Notes: a model not told the origin generated them from the letters alone. Counted from the first letter of the stretch, positions 29,222 through 38,603 are shown. The stretch: 42,503 bases of DNA from Dysgonomonas sp. 521 (GCF_010501055.1 NZ_QVMO01000032.1:1-42503); one strand, 5' to 3'. A program made the numbers and translations.

Positions 29222-32200
29222 TTAAAAATTAACATTAATCCCCATTATAAAAGTTCTTGGTTGAGGAAACTGTCCTCTGTCTACTCCGATTTCGGTAACG
29301 CCGTAATTGTCTATTTCGTTTGCGTATGTTTCTCCCAATTCAGGGTCGAAGCCTTTGTAACTGGTAAATGTGAACAGGTTTTGCATTGTCGCGTAAACTC
29401 TCAATTTCTGTAAGCCTAATTTCTTAACGGCATTCTTATTGAAAGTATAACCTACAGTAAGGGTTTTCAGTCTCAGGTAATCTCCTTTATCCACATAGTA
29501 GTCAGACATTCTGCGGTTGTTGTTCGTATCTCTAACCGTTACGCGCGGACCGTTGCCATCAGGGTTGTTTGTCGGATGATAGCGGTCGAGTATAGCAGCA
29601 AACTGGTTGTAACGCGAATCTACGAACATACCTTCATATTTCAGCGCATTGAAGATGTCATATCCGGCAACACCCTGGAAGAAGAAGCTAAAGTCGAACC
29701 CTTTGTACTCTAAGTCTGCTCCAAAGCCATACGTAAAGTCAGGGAATCCGCTGCCAATATTGGTCTGATCTTCGGAGTCTATTTTACCATTACCATCCAA
29801 ATCGAAGAATTTAAGGTCTCCTACTTTTGCATTTGGCTGTATCTTTTCACCTTTATCATTTACATAGGCGTCTATTTCTTCCTGAGATTTGAAAACACCA
29901 CCATTCTTGTATCCGTAGAAGTGGGCGATAGGTTCGCCTACACGCGTACGAGTGATGTTTGTTCCACGGTATGCGCTGGTAAACATATTCCGGCTACCGG
30001 TTCCCATAGAGAGCACTTCATTCTTTACGCTGCTGAAGTTACCATACGCGTTTATATGAAAATCTTTAACTTTCGTATTATAAGTCAGATTCATATCAAA
30101 CCCACGGTTACGTACTTCGGCTGCATTTACTATCATACCACCATCGATACCGGCCAAAGAAGGCACGGGGATTTCCAGCAATACATCTGTTGACTTTTTA
30201 GTAAAGTAGTCGAATCCAAAATCAAACTTGTTGAGGAAACTGACATCCAAACCGAGGTCGGTTTGAGTAGTTACTTCCCATTTCAGGTTAGGATTTGCCA
30301 GAGTAGACTCATAGCGTCCGAAACCTACTGTTTCGGAATTGCCAAATACAGTATTATACCCATCATCGTCGGTCGTGTTGGCAATAAGCACCTTCGTAGG
30401 GTAATTGCTTCCTACATCCTGGTTGCCCAGCTTACCCCATGATGCCCGGAGTTTTAAATTCTGGATTGCATTTGCTTTCATGCTTTCGAAGAACGGCTCT
30501 TCCGAAATGCGCCATCCTCCTGATACGGAAGGGAAGTATCCCCAACGGTTGTCTTTTTCGAATTTGGACGACCCATCCGCACGGAAACTTGCTGATAATA
30601 AATACCTGTCAGAGAAGGAGTAGTCGAGGCGGGCAAAATAAGAGTTCATCGCCCATTCTTCCCTGCCTCCTTGCATCCATGCGATATTGGTAGCGGCCGA
30701 CAGGTAACGTTGAGATTTATCTTCTGAGATAAAACCGGTACCACGGGCATTTGTAAACTCAGAGTTGAATGATTCGTAAGAAGTACCGGCCAAAAGCATT
30801 AATTTATTATTACCAAATATTTTATCATACTTCAAGGTAGTGGTTGTTATCCATTTCGAATCTTTCCAGTCTCTTTGGGTCAACTCGTTTGTATTAGATG
30901 CACGACCTGCTTCAGGAACTCTGGTTACAAACCATTTTTCGCCCCAGTCTGACCAGTCGTAACCTAAATCGGTCTTGACAGTGAAATCGTTCAGGAATTT
31001 ATATTCAGCATAAACATTTCCGAATATACGGTCACGTGTACGAGCACGGTCGGCACGGTCTAGTGTTGCAATAGGGTTTCTAAGGTCAGCGCCAAGCTCA
31101 CCGCTACCGCTGTAGATGCCTTTAGCCTTGTCTTCGTACACAGGAACAGACGGGTCGAACTGAAGGGCAGGAGCGATAGCGCCATTTGCACCCATTTCAG
31201 GAACAATATTCTGCTTAGAATGTGTAATCATCAGGTTTTCACCAACCTTTAGATTTTTGATGACTTCCAGTTCTGTGTTAATCCGTAAAGTGGTACGCTT
31301 GAAGTTTGAGTTCTTAAGAAGCCCGTCCTGTGTCAGATGAGCGCCCATGATATTATATTTGAATTTGTCGGAACCTCCCGAAAGAGATAGGTCATAGTTA
31401 GCCTGATGTGCAGCACTTGAGAAAATCTCATCTTGCCAGTTTGTCCGGCTTACTTTTGCATAATCCGATGTATAATATGAAGACGGTGTTCCGGTATATC
31501 CATCGTATTTGGTCGCGTTATCATACGCTTCCAGATGGATCATATTACGCTGACCGGCATTTAATACATCAATTTTTTTCTGTGGAGAAGAAAATCCCTG
31601 GTGCATATTGAAAGCAATATTTACCTTGTCGGACTTAGCTCCCTTTTTAGTTTGTATGATTACAACACCATTAGCGGCACGCGAACCATAGATGGCAGCA
31701 GAAGCGGCGTCCTTCAATACATCGATACGCTCGATGTCGCCAGGATTGATGTCATTCATATTATCGGCAGGCATACCATCGATGATATACAGTGGCTCAT
31801 TATTACCGAATGTACCCATACCGCGGATACGGATAGAGGTTCCCGAACCCGGAGCACCGCTGCTCTGCAACACGGTCACACCTGACATACGGCCTTGCAG
31901 GGCACTGTTGATACCGCTTACAGACATATCGTTGAGGCTCGACATTTTCACAGATGAAACAGCACCTGTAAGGTCGGCTTTTTTCTGTGTAGTATAACCT
32001 ACGACCACTACTTCTTCGAGTGCCTGAGTATCTTCTTTCAGTGTTATATTCAGTACACTCTGGTTCGTTATCTTTATTTCCTGAGAAACAAATCCTACAT
32101 ATTTGAATATCAATACTGCATTGTCGGGCACATTGATACTATACCGTCCGTCGTTATCCGTAACGGTACCCGTTGTTGTACCTCTGACAACAATACTTAC

Positions 32201-32605
32201 TCCCGGAAGTTCCAATCCGCTTTCGTCTTTTACGATACCCGAAACAGAACGTCCTGTTTGTTTCACATCTTTTACCCCATTGGCACCGGCAGATAGTATA
32301 ATCTGATTATCTACTATGGTGTAAGTGATGTCTGAGCCTTCAAAGAGGGTATTCAGCACTTCGTTTACAGGCTTGTTTTTGACATTTATAGACACCACTT
32401 TGTTAGCATCTACAAGTTTATCATTATACAGAAAGTGGTACGAAGATGATTTTTCTATTTCCTGTAGTACGGCACGGATTGCTCCTGTTCTGTTGACGGT
32501 AATTGAATCCGCCCGTTGGGACTGGACGGTGAAGGACATCAAAAACAGTCCTAGTAATAAGAGGTATTTGCATTTCCCTCTCACAATAAAATCTTTTAAT
32601 GTCAT
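29222..32605 (-). CDS. SusC-like TonB-dependent transporter with STN signalling domain
   Basis: Outer-membrane glycan importer, 1127 aa. Signal peptide (about 1-30, ending VQSQ); STN secretin/TonB domain (about 34-107), which talks to a FecR anti-sigma factor; carboxypeptidase-D-like domain (about 118-195, VSGIVKDESGLELPGVSIVV); TonB box region and plug (LEEVVVVGYTTQKKADLTGAV, RIRGMGTFGNNEPLYIIDGM, DAASAAIYGSRAANGVVIIQTKKG); then the 22-strand barrel ending IMGINVNF. The STN domain with the FecR/sigma pair directly upstream predicts trans-envelope control: substrate in the transporter frees the sigma factor. The 212-bp gap upstream holds no gene and may carry the promoter seen by that sigma factor, but I could not identify its boxes. 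Confidence 0.96.
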   Translation of the reverse strand: MTLKDFIVRGKCKYLLLLGLFLMSFTVQSQRADSITVNRTGAIRAVLQEIEKSSSYHFLYNDKLVDANKVVSINVKNKPVNEVLNTLFEGSDITYTIVDNQIILSAGANGVKDVKQTGRSVSGIVKDESGLELPGVSIVVRGTTTGTVTDNDGRYSINVPDNAVLIFKYVGFVSQEIKITNQSVLNITLKEDTQALEEVVVVGYTTQKKADLTGAVSSVKMSSLNDMSVSGINSALQGRMSGVTVLQSSGAPGSGTSIRIRGMGTFGNNEPLYIIDGMPADNMNDINPGDIERIDVLKDAASAAIYGSRAANGVVIIQTKKGAKSDKVNIAFNMHQGFSSPQKKIDVLNAGQRNMIHLEAYDNATKYDGYTGTPSSYYTSDYAKVSRTNWQDEIFSSAAHQANYDLSLSGGSDKFKYNIMGAHLTQDGLLKNSNFKRTTLRINTELEVIKNLKVGENLMITHSKQNIVPEMGANGAIAPALQFDPSVPVYEDKAKGIYSGSGELGADLRNPIATLDRADRARTRDRIFGNVYAEYKFLNDFTVKTDLGYDWSDWGEKWFVTRVPEAGRASNTNELTQRDWKDSKWITTTTLKYDKIFGNNKLMLLAGTSYESFNSEFTNARGTGFISEDKSQRYLSAATNIAWMQGGREEWAMNSYFARLDYSFSDRYLLSASFRADGSSKFEKDNRWGYFPSVSGGWRISEEPFFESMKANAIQNLKLRASWGKLGNQDVGSNYPTKVLIANTTDDDGYNTVFGNSETVGFGRYESTLANPNLKWEVTTQTDLGLDVSFLNKFDFGFDYFTKKSTDVLLEIPVPSLAGIDGGMIVNAAEVRNRGFDMNLTYNTKVKDFHINAYGNFSSVKNEVLSMGTGSRNMFTSAYRGTNITRTRVGEPIAHFYGYKNGGVFKSQEEIDAYVNDKGEKIQPNAKVGDLKFFDLDGNGKIDSEDQTNIGSGFPDFTYGFGADLEYKGFDFSFFFQGVAGYDIFNALKYEGMFVDSRYNQFAAILDRYHPTNNPDGNGPRVTVRDTNNNRRMSDYYVDKGDYLRLKTLTVGYTFNKNAVKKLGLQKLRVYATMQNLFTFTSYKGFDPELGETYANEIDNYGVTEIGVDRGQFPQPRTFIMGINVNF

Positions 32606-32817
32606 AGCATACTTTTTTTAAGGTTAATATTCTTTAATAGGTTTTCGGGCAGGGCAAAGAATTGTCGGCCCCTTAGAAATAAGTGGTAATGTTTCTTCAT
32701 AAAATTGTAAATTAAAAATGTCTACAAAAGAATGTTGTTATTCTTAAAGAATCATTTTGTTGGCATTAAGCTTCTGTTAAAAAAGTGATAAGCATTTATT
32801 CATATCGTTTCCGTTTT

Positions 32818-33804
32818 TTATTTTTCAGATTTTAGTTTCTTGGTTAGTATTATCTTCTGGTCTTCTTTTTTCCATTCCAGTTGAGGGGAGCTTATAGACA
32901 ACATGTCCATTATCTGGTATATAGATTCGTCTTTAATTGTCGCAGTAAAGTTATATTCCCTGAGGCTCTCGTCCTCTATTATTATTTCTGTATTATATAC
33001 TTTGCTTAGTTTTTGCACTACTTCTTCGAGCGGCTTGTTGTTGAACAGCAATACACCCTGCTCGTAAGCGTCATATTCATTCGGAGTAGTGTTCAGTATG
33101 ATATATTTCTTCCCCACTTTGTCGAATATCAATTTAGTATCCGGCTTCATTGTTACAGAATGGCTAAGCTGTGGCGACATAAAATCTACAACGCCGCGTT
33201 CCAGATAAACAGAAATTGTCTTATCCATATTATAATCCCGCACCGAAAACTTTGTCCCGTATGCTTTTACGCGTGTTCCGTCACTGGTCTCTACATAAAA
33301 AGGGTTCTTAGGATTCGATTTAACCTCGAAGGTCGCCTCCCCGTTCAGCTTTATAAGGCGTTCATCGTTTTCGAACTGATTTGGATATTTAAGTGTAGAA
33401 CCTGCATATAATGAGACTTTCGAACCGTCTGATAATGTGATATTAACCACCTTCGCGTTGGCTGCCGTTATTTCATTGTAAGTCAGCGTCTCGTGGCTAT
33501 ATTTATCAATTAACAGGTATGTCAGGCCAAGAATTAAAGGTATGGAAATAACAGCTGCCGTATTTATCACCCAACGGCGCAAACCGGTAAATAACGGAAC
33601 TCTAGTAGAAGGAATAGATATCTCAGGTATATTTTTATGGATGGAAAGTGCTTCGGATGCCTGATGTACAAGGTTCCAATCGTGGAATATTTCCCTGGCT
33701 TCATCAAAGGAAGTCAGGAAATATTCAAATTCCGCTTTTTCTTCGGAATTTAATTGTTTGTTGTGAAACTTGTATATAAGATCTTCAAATCTTTCTCTAT
33801 TCAT
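32818..33804 (-). CDS. FecR-family anti-sigma factor
   Basis: Inner-membrane regulator of 328 aa. The cytoplasmic N-terminus (1-75) would hold the sigma factor, one membrane helix lies at about 79-99 (WVINTAAVISIPLILGLTYLL), and the periplasmic FecR domain (about 110-205, with LSDGSKVSLYAGSTLKYP and FYVETSDGTRVKAYGTKFSV) is followed by a DUF4974-type C-terminal domain (about 245-325, NNKPLEEVVQKLSKVYN) that contacts the STN domain of SusC. It lies 63 bp after the sigma gene and before susC, the usual order. It should keep the sigma factor inactive until glycan binds the transporter. Confidence 0.95.
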   Translation of the reverse strand: MNRERFEDLIYKFHNKQLNSEEKAEFEYFLTSFDEAREIFHDWNLVHQASEALSIHKNIPEISIPSTRVPLFTGLRRWVINTAAVISIPLILGLTYLLIDKYSHETLTYNEITAANAKVVNITLSDGSKVSLYAGSTLKYPNQFENDERLIKLNGEATFEVKSNPKNPFYVETSDGTRVKAYGTKFSVRDYNMDKTISVYLERGVVDFMSPQLSHSVTMKPDTKLIFDKVGKKYIILNTTPNEYDAYEQGVLLFNNKPLEEVVQKLSKVYNTEIIIEDESLREYNFTATIKDESIYQIMDMLSISSPQLEWKKEDQKIILTKKLKSEK

Positions 33805-33867
33805 AATGCATTTTATGGTTGCTTACATATATAAGACAGATAACTTGCAGGACACCCTATGGAAAAA

Positions 33868-34446
33868 TTAATTTTTATTGAAAAAAATGAAAAGAATAAT
33901 GTAGGGAAGGTATTCTTTTAATGATACAGACAGCATAGCCAGAGATTTATGCATGTATGCTTCAACTGTTTTTATCGATATATTTTGTTTTTCGGCGATC
34001 TCTTTATAGGTCATATATTCAAATCGGCTCATTCTGAATACTGTCCTGTATTTTTCGGGAAGTTTTTCAATTGCTTTTTCGATCATACTCTCCAGTTCTT
34101 CTACAGAATATAAATCTTCGGGAGAGTATGGATCGTATGTATTCAGTATATATTGTTCGTAAGTGAGTTCAGTTTTTCTTTTTTCAATCAGGTTGAGACA
34201 ATGATTCCTGGTAGTTGTGAGCAGGTAGGAGCGTACCGATGTATTTATAGATATACTTTTCCTATCCCTCCATATTTTCAGAAATATGTCGTGTATACAA
34301 TCTTCCACGGCGCTATAATCTTCTATGTACCTGTTTGCAAATACACATAGAGGAGCATAAAAAAGGTGGTATAGTTTGTCAAATGCGTCGGAATTGTCTT
34401 CACGCATCATTTCAAACAGCTGATTATATGTGTTTTCTCTTTCCAT
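33868..34446 (-). CDS. ECF-type RNA polymerase sigma factor
   Basis: Sigma-70 family ECF factor, 192 aa. Region 2 (about 20-90) carries the DNA-melting and core-binding part with AVEDCIHDIFLKIWRDR and YLLTTTRNHCLNLI; region 4 (about 118-178) has the HTH KLPEKYRTVFRMSRFE and TYKEIAEKQNISIKTVEAYM. It belongs to the Bacteroidetes FecI-like group that works with FecR and STN-type SusC proteins. It is the first gene of the minus-strand locus and is divergent from the GH109 gene across 287 bp. Upstream on its strand a TACATTTG box lies 30 bp from the ATG. Confidence 0.95.
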   Translation of the reverse strand: MERENTYNQLFEMMREDNSDAFDKLYHLFYAPLCVFANRYIEDYSAVEDCIHDIFLKIWRDRKSISINTSVRSYLLTTTRNHCLNLIEKRKTELTYEQYILNTYDPYSPEDLYSVEELESMIEKAIEKLPEKYRTVFRMSRFEYMTYKEIAEKQNISIKTVEAYMHKSLAMLSVSLKEYLPYIILFIFFNKN

Positions 34447-34475
34447 TGTCGATAAAACATGGTAATAGTATGGTA

Positions 34476-34483
34476 CAAATGTA
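34476..34483 (-). promoter_or_regulatory. -7 box TACATTTG of the sigma/anti-sigma operon
   Basis: A perfect TAnnTTTG on the minus strand, 30 bp before the sigma-factor ATG. No clear TTTG at -33. The rest of the 287-bp divergent gap shows no gene. Confidence 0.5.
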
Positions 34484-34733
34484 TATATATTTTTAGGTTG
34501 AGGGGTTAATTAAAAAAAGATTCTGGAAAAAATCTCCTATCTTTATACAGTTAGTTATGCCCTTATTTATTCTTTTAGTTCGCGATTAATAAAAAGAAAA
34601 ATATAAAAAAAGTGAGTATAAAACCACACCATCATTGTATAGTATTTGTAAAATGTGATTGATCGCGCAATTTATAAACCTTTGGTCTAGGTATATTATA
34701 TTGATCCGATTTATCCTAAATTAATTATACATC

Positions 34734-36110
34734 ATGAAAAAAATCACAACAGTTTTACTTGGCTTACTTCTTCTTGGTAATCTGAATGTATTCTCGCAGA
34801 ATATTATTAAAACGACTGCTCCTACCCGCCCTGCCGGACAGACCGATGTACTGGAACTGCGCACCGACCCGCTGCCTACTGTGCGCGTAGCCTTTATCGG
34901 GCTGGGTATGCGAGGCCCCGGAGCGGTAAGCCGCATGACACATATCCCCGGAGTAGAGATAGTCGCCCTCTGCGATGTGGAGCAAAAGAACACTCAGAAA
35001 GTGAATGAAATACTGGTTAAACGCGGATTCCCCAAAGCACAGGAGTTTTATGGCGATACTGCCGTGTGGCGCAAGGTAACCGCCCTGCCCAATGTAGACC
35101 TTATCTATGTAGCCACCGACTGGCTGTCACATGCTACCATAGGTATACAGGCCATGAAAGACGGCAAGCATGTAGCCATAGAAGTGCCGGCTGCCATGAC
35201 GATGGACGAAATATGGGGTCTGATCAATACTTCAGAACAAACCCGCAAGCACTGCATGCAACTCGAAAACTGTGTATACGACTTCTTCGAACTAACTACC
35301 CTGAATATGGTTCAGCAAGGGCTGCTGGGTGAGGTCGTTCATGGCGAAGGCGCTTATATACATGGGTTGCAACCTTTCTGGGACGAATACTGGAACAACT
35401 GGCGCATGGATTATAATATGAAACACCGTGGCGATGTGTATCCGACCCACGGACTGGGTCCTGTATGCCAGGCCATGAACATCCACCGCGGCGACAAACT
35501 GAACTATCTGGTATCGGTAGACGCCAAACAGATATCGAGCATCAACTACCTGAAAGAGAAAAGAGGTGAGGATGTAAAAGACTTCCGCAATGGGGAGCAT
35601 ACAAGTACCCTTATCTCTACCGAGAAAGGCAAATCTATCCTTATCGAACATAATGTAAACTCCCCGCGCCCCTACAGCCGCATGTACCAGTTGACCGGAA
35701 CAAAAGGATTTGCCAACAAATATCCGATACAAGGCTATGCATTGGATAGCGAGGAACTAGACCCTGAGTTTGCTAAAAACCACGAAAACCTGAGCGCCCA
35801 CAGCTTTGTACCGGATGATGTACGCAAAGCGTTGATGGAGAAATACAAACATCCTATTGCCAGAGATATAGAAGACCAAGCAAAGAAAGTAGGGGGTCAC
35901 GGAGGTATGGACTTTATCATGGACTACCGCCTGATTTACTGCCTGCAAAAAGGCTTGCCGCTGGATATGGATGTATATGACCTGGCTGAATGGTGCTGCC
36001 TGATTCCGCTGACAGAAATCTCTCTGGATAACAATTCTGCTCCTGTAGAAATTCCGGACTTCACCCGTGGAGGATGGAATAAAGTACAGGGATTGAAGTT
36101 TGCGCAATAA
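34734..36110 (+). CDS. GH109-family NAD-dependent glycosidase (alpha-N-acetylgalactosaminidase type)
   Basis: Exported Gfo/Idh/MocA-fold glycosidase of 458 aa. GH109 enzymes remove alpha-linked GalNAc (blood-group A, mucin) by an NAD+-assisted oxidation, elimination and addition cycle. Signal peptide about 1-21 (NVFSQ); Rossmann motif VAFIGLGMRGPGAV near 52-65; VAIEVPAAM in place of the EKP block; LENCVYDFFELTTLNMVQQG; and the family block GDVYPTHGLGPVCQAMNIHRGDK with the expected catalytic His at 239. The length fits characterised members (about 440-460). It is divergent from the sigma-factor gene. Many GH109 members are uncharacterised and other alpha-glycosides are possible, so substrate is moderate confidence while family is high. 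Confidence 0.9.
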   Translation: MKKITTVLLGLLLLGNLNVFSQNIIKTTAPTRPAGQTDVLELRTDPLPTVRVAFIGLGMRGPGAVSRMTHIPGVEIVALCDVEQKNTQKVNEILVKRGFPKAQEFYGDTAVWRKVTALPNVDLIYVATDWLSHATIGIQAMKDGKHVAIEVPAAMTMDEIWGLINTSEQTRKHCMQLENCVYDFFELTTLNMVQQGLLGEVVHGEGAYIHGLQPFWDEYWNNWRMDYNMKHRGDVYPTHGLGPVCQAMNIHRGDKLNYLVSVDAKQISSINYLKEKRGEDVKDFRNGEHTSTLISTEKGKSILIEHNVNSPRPYSRMYQLTGTKGFANKYPIQGYALDSEELDPEFAKNHENLSAHSFVPDDVRKALMEKYKHPIARDIEDQAKKVGGHGGMDFIMDYRLIYCLQKGLPLDMDVYDLAEWCCLIPLTEISLDNNSAPVEIPDFTRGGWNKVQGLKFAQ

Positions 36111-36287
36111 AACTCTTTTTTAATAATTCATTGCTGATTCAGTTGACCCGGCAGGTAGTCTTTCAATTAGATTTTTGCCGGGGAACTGCACTGAGGCTGT
36201 TAAATTGTTATTATCTTTGTCATCGGCTTCACTTTGCCGGTTTTCAATCGGCTAACGCCGAACGTTGTTTCACTCCGTTCGGCACGA

Positions 36288-36323
36288 CAACCAACGGCCA
36301 CAGGAACGTAGGGTATGTAAAAA
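36288..36323. repeat. Short dispersed repeat (CAACCAACGG...GTATGTAAAAA)
   Basis: It reads CAACCAACGGCCACAGGAAC and ends GGGTATGTAAAAA. Near-identical copies lie at 40120-40156 and 42081-42116. It lies in the 303-bp gap before the second GH97, which otherwise holds no gene. Confidence 0.65.
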
Positions 36324-36334
36324 GATACAAAAAA

Positions 36335-36342
36335 TATTTTTG
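36335..36342 (+). promoter_or_regulatory. -7 box TATTTTTG upstream of the second GH97
   Basis: A perfect TAnnTTTG, 71 bp before the ATG at 36414, just after the dispersed repeat. The -33 box is not clear; the region is very A-rich, so chance is possible. Confidence 0.35.
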
Positions 36343-36413
36343 AGACAAATTCTTACATTATACCTACAGATTATTGACACTGGATGCTAAAACTCTAAAC
36401 ATTAAAATAAACC

Positions 36414-38411
36414 ATGAAGAAAAATTATCTAATCATTTTGTCTGTTTTTTGCATGACTTTACTTTCCGTCACGGCAATGGCACAAAAACAATTCAGCCTG
36501 AAAGCACCAAACGGAAAACTGGAAGCGACCATCAATGTAGGTAAAACCATCGATTATTCGGTATCGCACAACGGTGACCTGATGCTCGATAAATCCGCCA
36601 TATCCATGACGCTCAACGATGGTTCCTCTTACGGAAAAGAAGCTAAATTATCGGGTTCTTCCACCAAGACAGTAGACCAGACCATCAATGCCATAATATA
36701 TAAACGTAAGCAAATCGTAGATAACTATAACGAACTCACACTGAAGTTTAAGGATTATAACATCATTTTCAGAGCCTACAACGATGGTATAGCATATCGT
36801 TTTGTATCCACTTCGAAGAAACCGTTTATAGTGGATAACGAGCAGGCCGAATTTAATTTCCCTGCCGACAGCAAGGCTTTTATCAATTATGCCAACAAGC
36901 CGGAGACAGCAACGCTGGAAGAACAATTCTCAAATTCTTTTGAACAGCCATATTCCCACCTCCTGCTGTCGGAATGGAACAAAAAAAGGCTTGCGATAAA
37001 CCCATTGGTAGTAGAAGGCGTGAAAGGCAAGAAAGTTTGTATCGCCGAGGCCGACCTGATGAACTATCCGGGCATGTTCCTCTATCCTGCCGATAAAGCA
37101 AACAGCCTGAAAGGCGTCTTTGCTCCATATCCGAAAGAAGTGGAACAGGGAGGGCACAACAACCTGCAAATGCTGGTAAAATCGCGTGAAAACTATCTGG
37201 CTAAATTTGACGGAGCAACAAACTTCCCGTGGCGTGTGGTTATCGTTTCCGAAAAAGATGCGGAGCTGGCAGACAGCGATATGATATACAAACTGGCTAC
37301 CCCATCGCAGGGCGACTACTCGTGGGTGAAACCGGGCAAAGTGGCATGGGACTGGTGGAACGACTGGAACCTGTACAATGTGGACTTCAAAACAGGGGTA
37401 AACAACGAAACATACAAGTATTATATCGACTTTGCATCCAAATATGGTGTCGAATATGTTATCCTCGACGAAGGCTGGGCTGTAAACAAAAAGGCCGACC
37501 TGTTCCAAGTAGTGCCCGAAATCAACCTGCCCGAACTGGTTGCCTATGCCAAATCCAAAAATGTAGACCTTATCCTGTGGGCCGGATTCCACGCCTTCGA
37601 CCGCGATATGGAAGCCGTTTGCAAGCATTACAGCGAAATGGGTATCAAAGGCTTCAAAGTAGACTTTATGGACAGGGACGACCAGATTATGGTTGACTTC
37701 CACCGCCGTGGCGCAGAAATGGCTACAAAGTATAAACTGTTGATAGACTATCACGGCTCATACAAGCCAACAGGGTTGCAACGTACTTATCCGAATGTAA
37801 TCAACTTTGAAGGTGTAAACGGATTGGAACAGATGAAATGGGCTGAAGATCTGGATCAGGTGACATATGATGTTACTATCCCATTCATTCGTCAGGTAGC
37901 AGGTCCTATGGATTACACTCAGGGTTCGATGCGCAACGCGACTAAAAGTAATTACAGAAGTGTGAATAACGAAGCCATGAGCCAGGGCACACGTTGCCGG
38001 CAGTTGGCAGAATATGTAATATTCGAATCACCGCTGAATATGCTTTGCGACAGCCCGTCAAACTATATGGCCGAACCTGAATGTACTGAGTTTATCGCTG
38101 CGGTGCCTACAATATGGGACAACACCATAGCCCTGAACGGAGAGATAGCAAAATATGTAGCTATTGCCCGCCAGAAAGGGGATACATGGTATGTAGGTGC
38201 AATGACTAACTGGGATGCACGCAATATGGAACTCGACCTGTCGTTCCTCGGCGCAGGAAATTTCAAGGGGGAGGTTTTCAAAGACGGTATCAATGCCGAC
38301 CGTGTAGCCAAAGATTACAAGAAAGAAATCATAGATATTCCGTCAGACCGGAAACTGCTGATTACTATGGCATCAGGAGGCGGATATGTGGTGAAAATCA
38401 CAAGGAAGTAA
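36414..38411 (+). CDS. GH97 glycosidase, retaining alpha-galactosidase type
   Basis: Exported exo-glycosidase of 665 aa; signal peptide about 1-23 (AMAQ). It carries the retaining GH97 signature: nucleophile D417 in GFKVDFMDRDDQ and acid/base E472 in GVNGLEQMKW, the same 55-residue spacing as D415 and E470 of B. thetaiotaomicron BtGH97b, an alpha-galactosidase of similar length. The barrel also has VILDEGWAVNK and LIDYHGSYKPTGLQRTYPN. The Glu base of the inverting SusB type (MHHETSGS) is absent, so it differs in mechanism from the GH97 at 323-2539. N-terminal beta-supersandwich about 25-280, C-terminal beta domain about 560-665. Same strand as GH109, 303 bp downstream; the pair could strip alpha-GalNAc and alpha-Gal from blood-group-like or mucin glycans. 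A terminator follows at 38604-38638. Confidence 0.92.
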   Translation: MKKNYLIILSVFCMTLLSVTAMAQKQFSLKAPNGKLEATINVGKTIDYSVSHNGDLMLDKSAISMTLNDGSSYGKEAKLSGSSTKTVDQTINAIIYKRKQIVDNYNELTLKFKDYNIIFRAYNDGIAYRFVSTSKKPFIVDNEQAEFNFPADSKAFINYANKPETATLEEQFSNSFEQPYSHLLLSEWNKKRLAINPLVVEGVKGKKVCIAEADLMNYPGMFLYPADKANSLKGVFAPYPKEVEQGGHNNLQMLVKSRENYLAKFDGATNFPWRVVIVSEKDAELADSDMIYKLATPSQGDYSWVKPGKVAWDWWNDWNLYNVDFKTGVNNETYKYYIDFASKYGVEYVILDEGWAVNKKADLFQVVPEINLPELVAYAKSKNVDLILWAGFHAFDRDMEAVCKHYSEMGIKGFKVDFMDRDDQIMVDFHRRGAEMATKYKLLIDYHGSYKPTGLQRTYPNVINFEGVNGLEQMKWAEDLDQVTYDVTIPFIRQVAGPMDYTQGSMRNATKSNYRSVNNEAMSQGTRCRQLAEYVIFESPLNMLCDSPSNYMAEPECTEFIAAVPTIWDNTIALNGEIAKYVAIARQKGDTWYVGAMTNWDARNMELDLSFLGAGNFKGEVFKDGINADRVAKDYKKEIIDIPSDRKLLITMASGGGYVVKITRK

Positions 38412-38494
38412 AATTATCTTCTTAGTAACTTTTCCATAGCTTTTTTATGGGTTGTTTTTCGTTTATTTTTAGGCTCTATTATACACATATACTG

Positions 38495-38581
38495 ATGAAG
38501 ACAAAAAGATTCAGGATGTTTGTAGAAGCTGAAAGCCTTGCACCCAAGTGCATAGTTTTAACTGGAGAATCTGAAAAATAA
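38495..38581 (+). CDS. Possible 28-residue small ORF (unrecognised)
   Basis: ATG 38495 to TAA 38581 reads MKTKRFRMFVEAESLAPKCI and ends VLTGESEK. It has a basic N-terminus and lies between the GH97 stop and a good intrinsic terminator. No recognised family, no clear ribosome site. It may be chance; it is listed because the terminator follows closely. Confidence 0.2.
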   Translation: MKTKRFRMFVEAESLAPKCIVLTGESEK

Positions 38582-38603
38582 AAAAGTTTTTGGTTAAAGA
38601 AGA

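Noticed and set aside
36930..37754. 274-residue open frame antisense to the second GH97
   Set aside because: Rich in Phe, His, Val and Cys as expected of a shadow frame; the sense strand encodes a complete GH97 with active-site residues.
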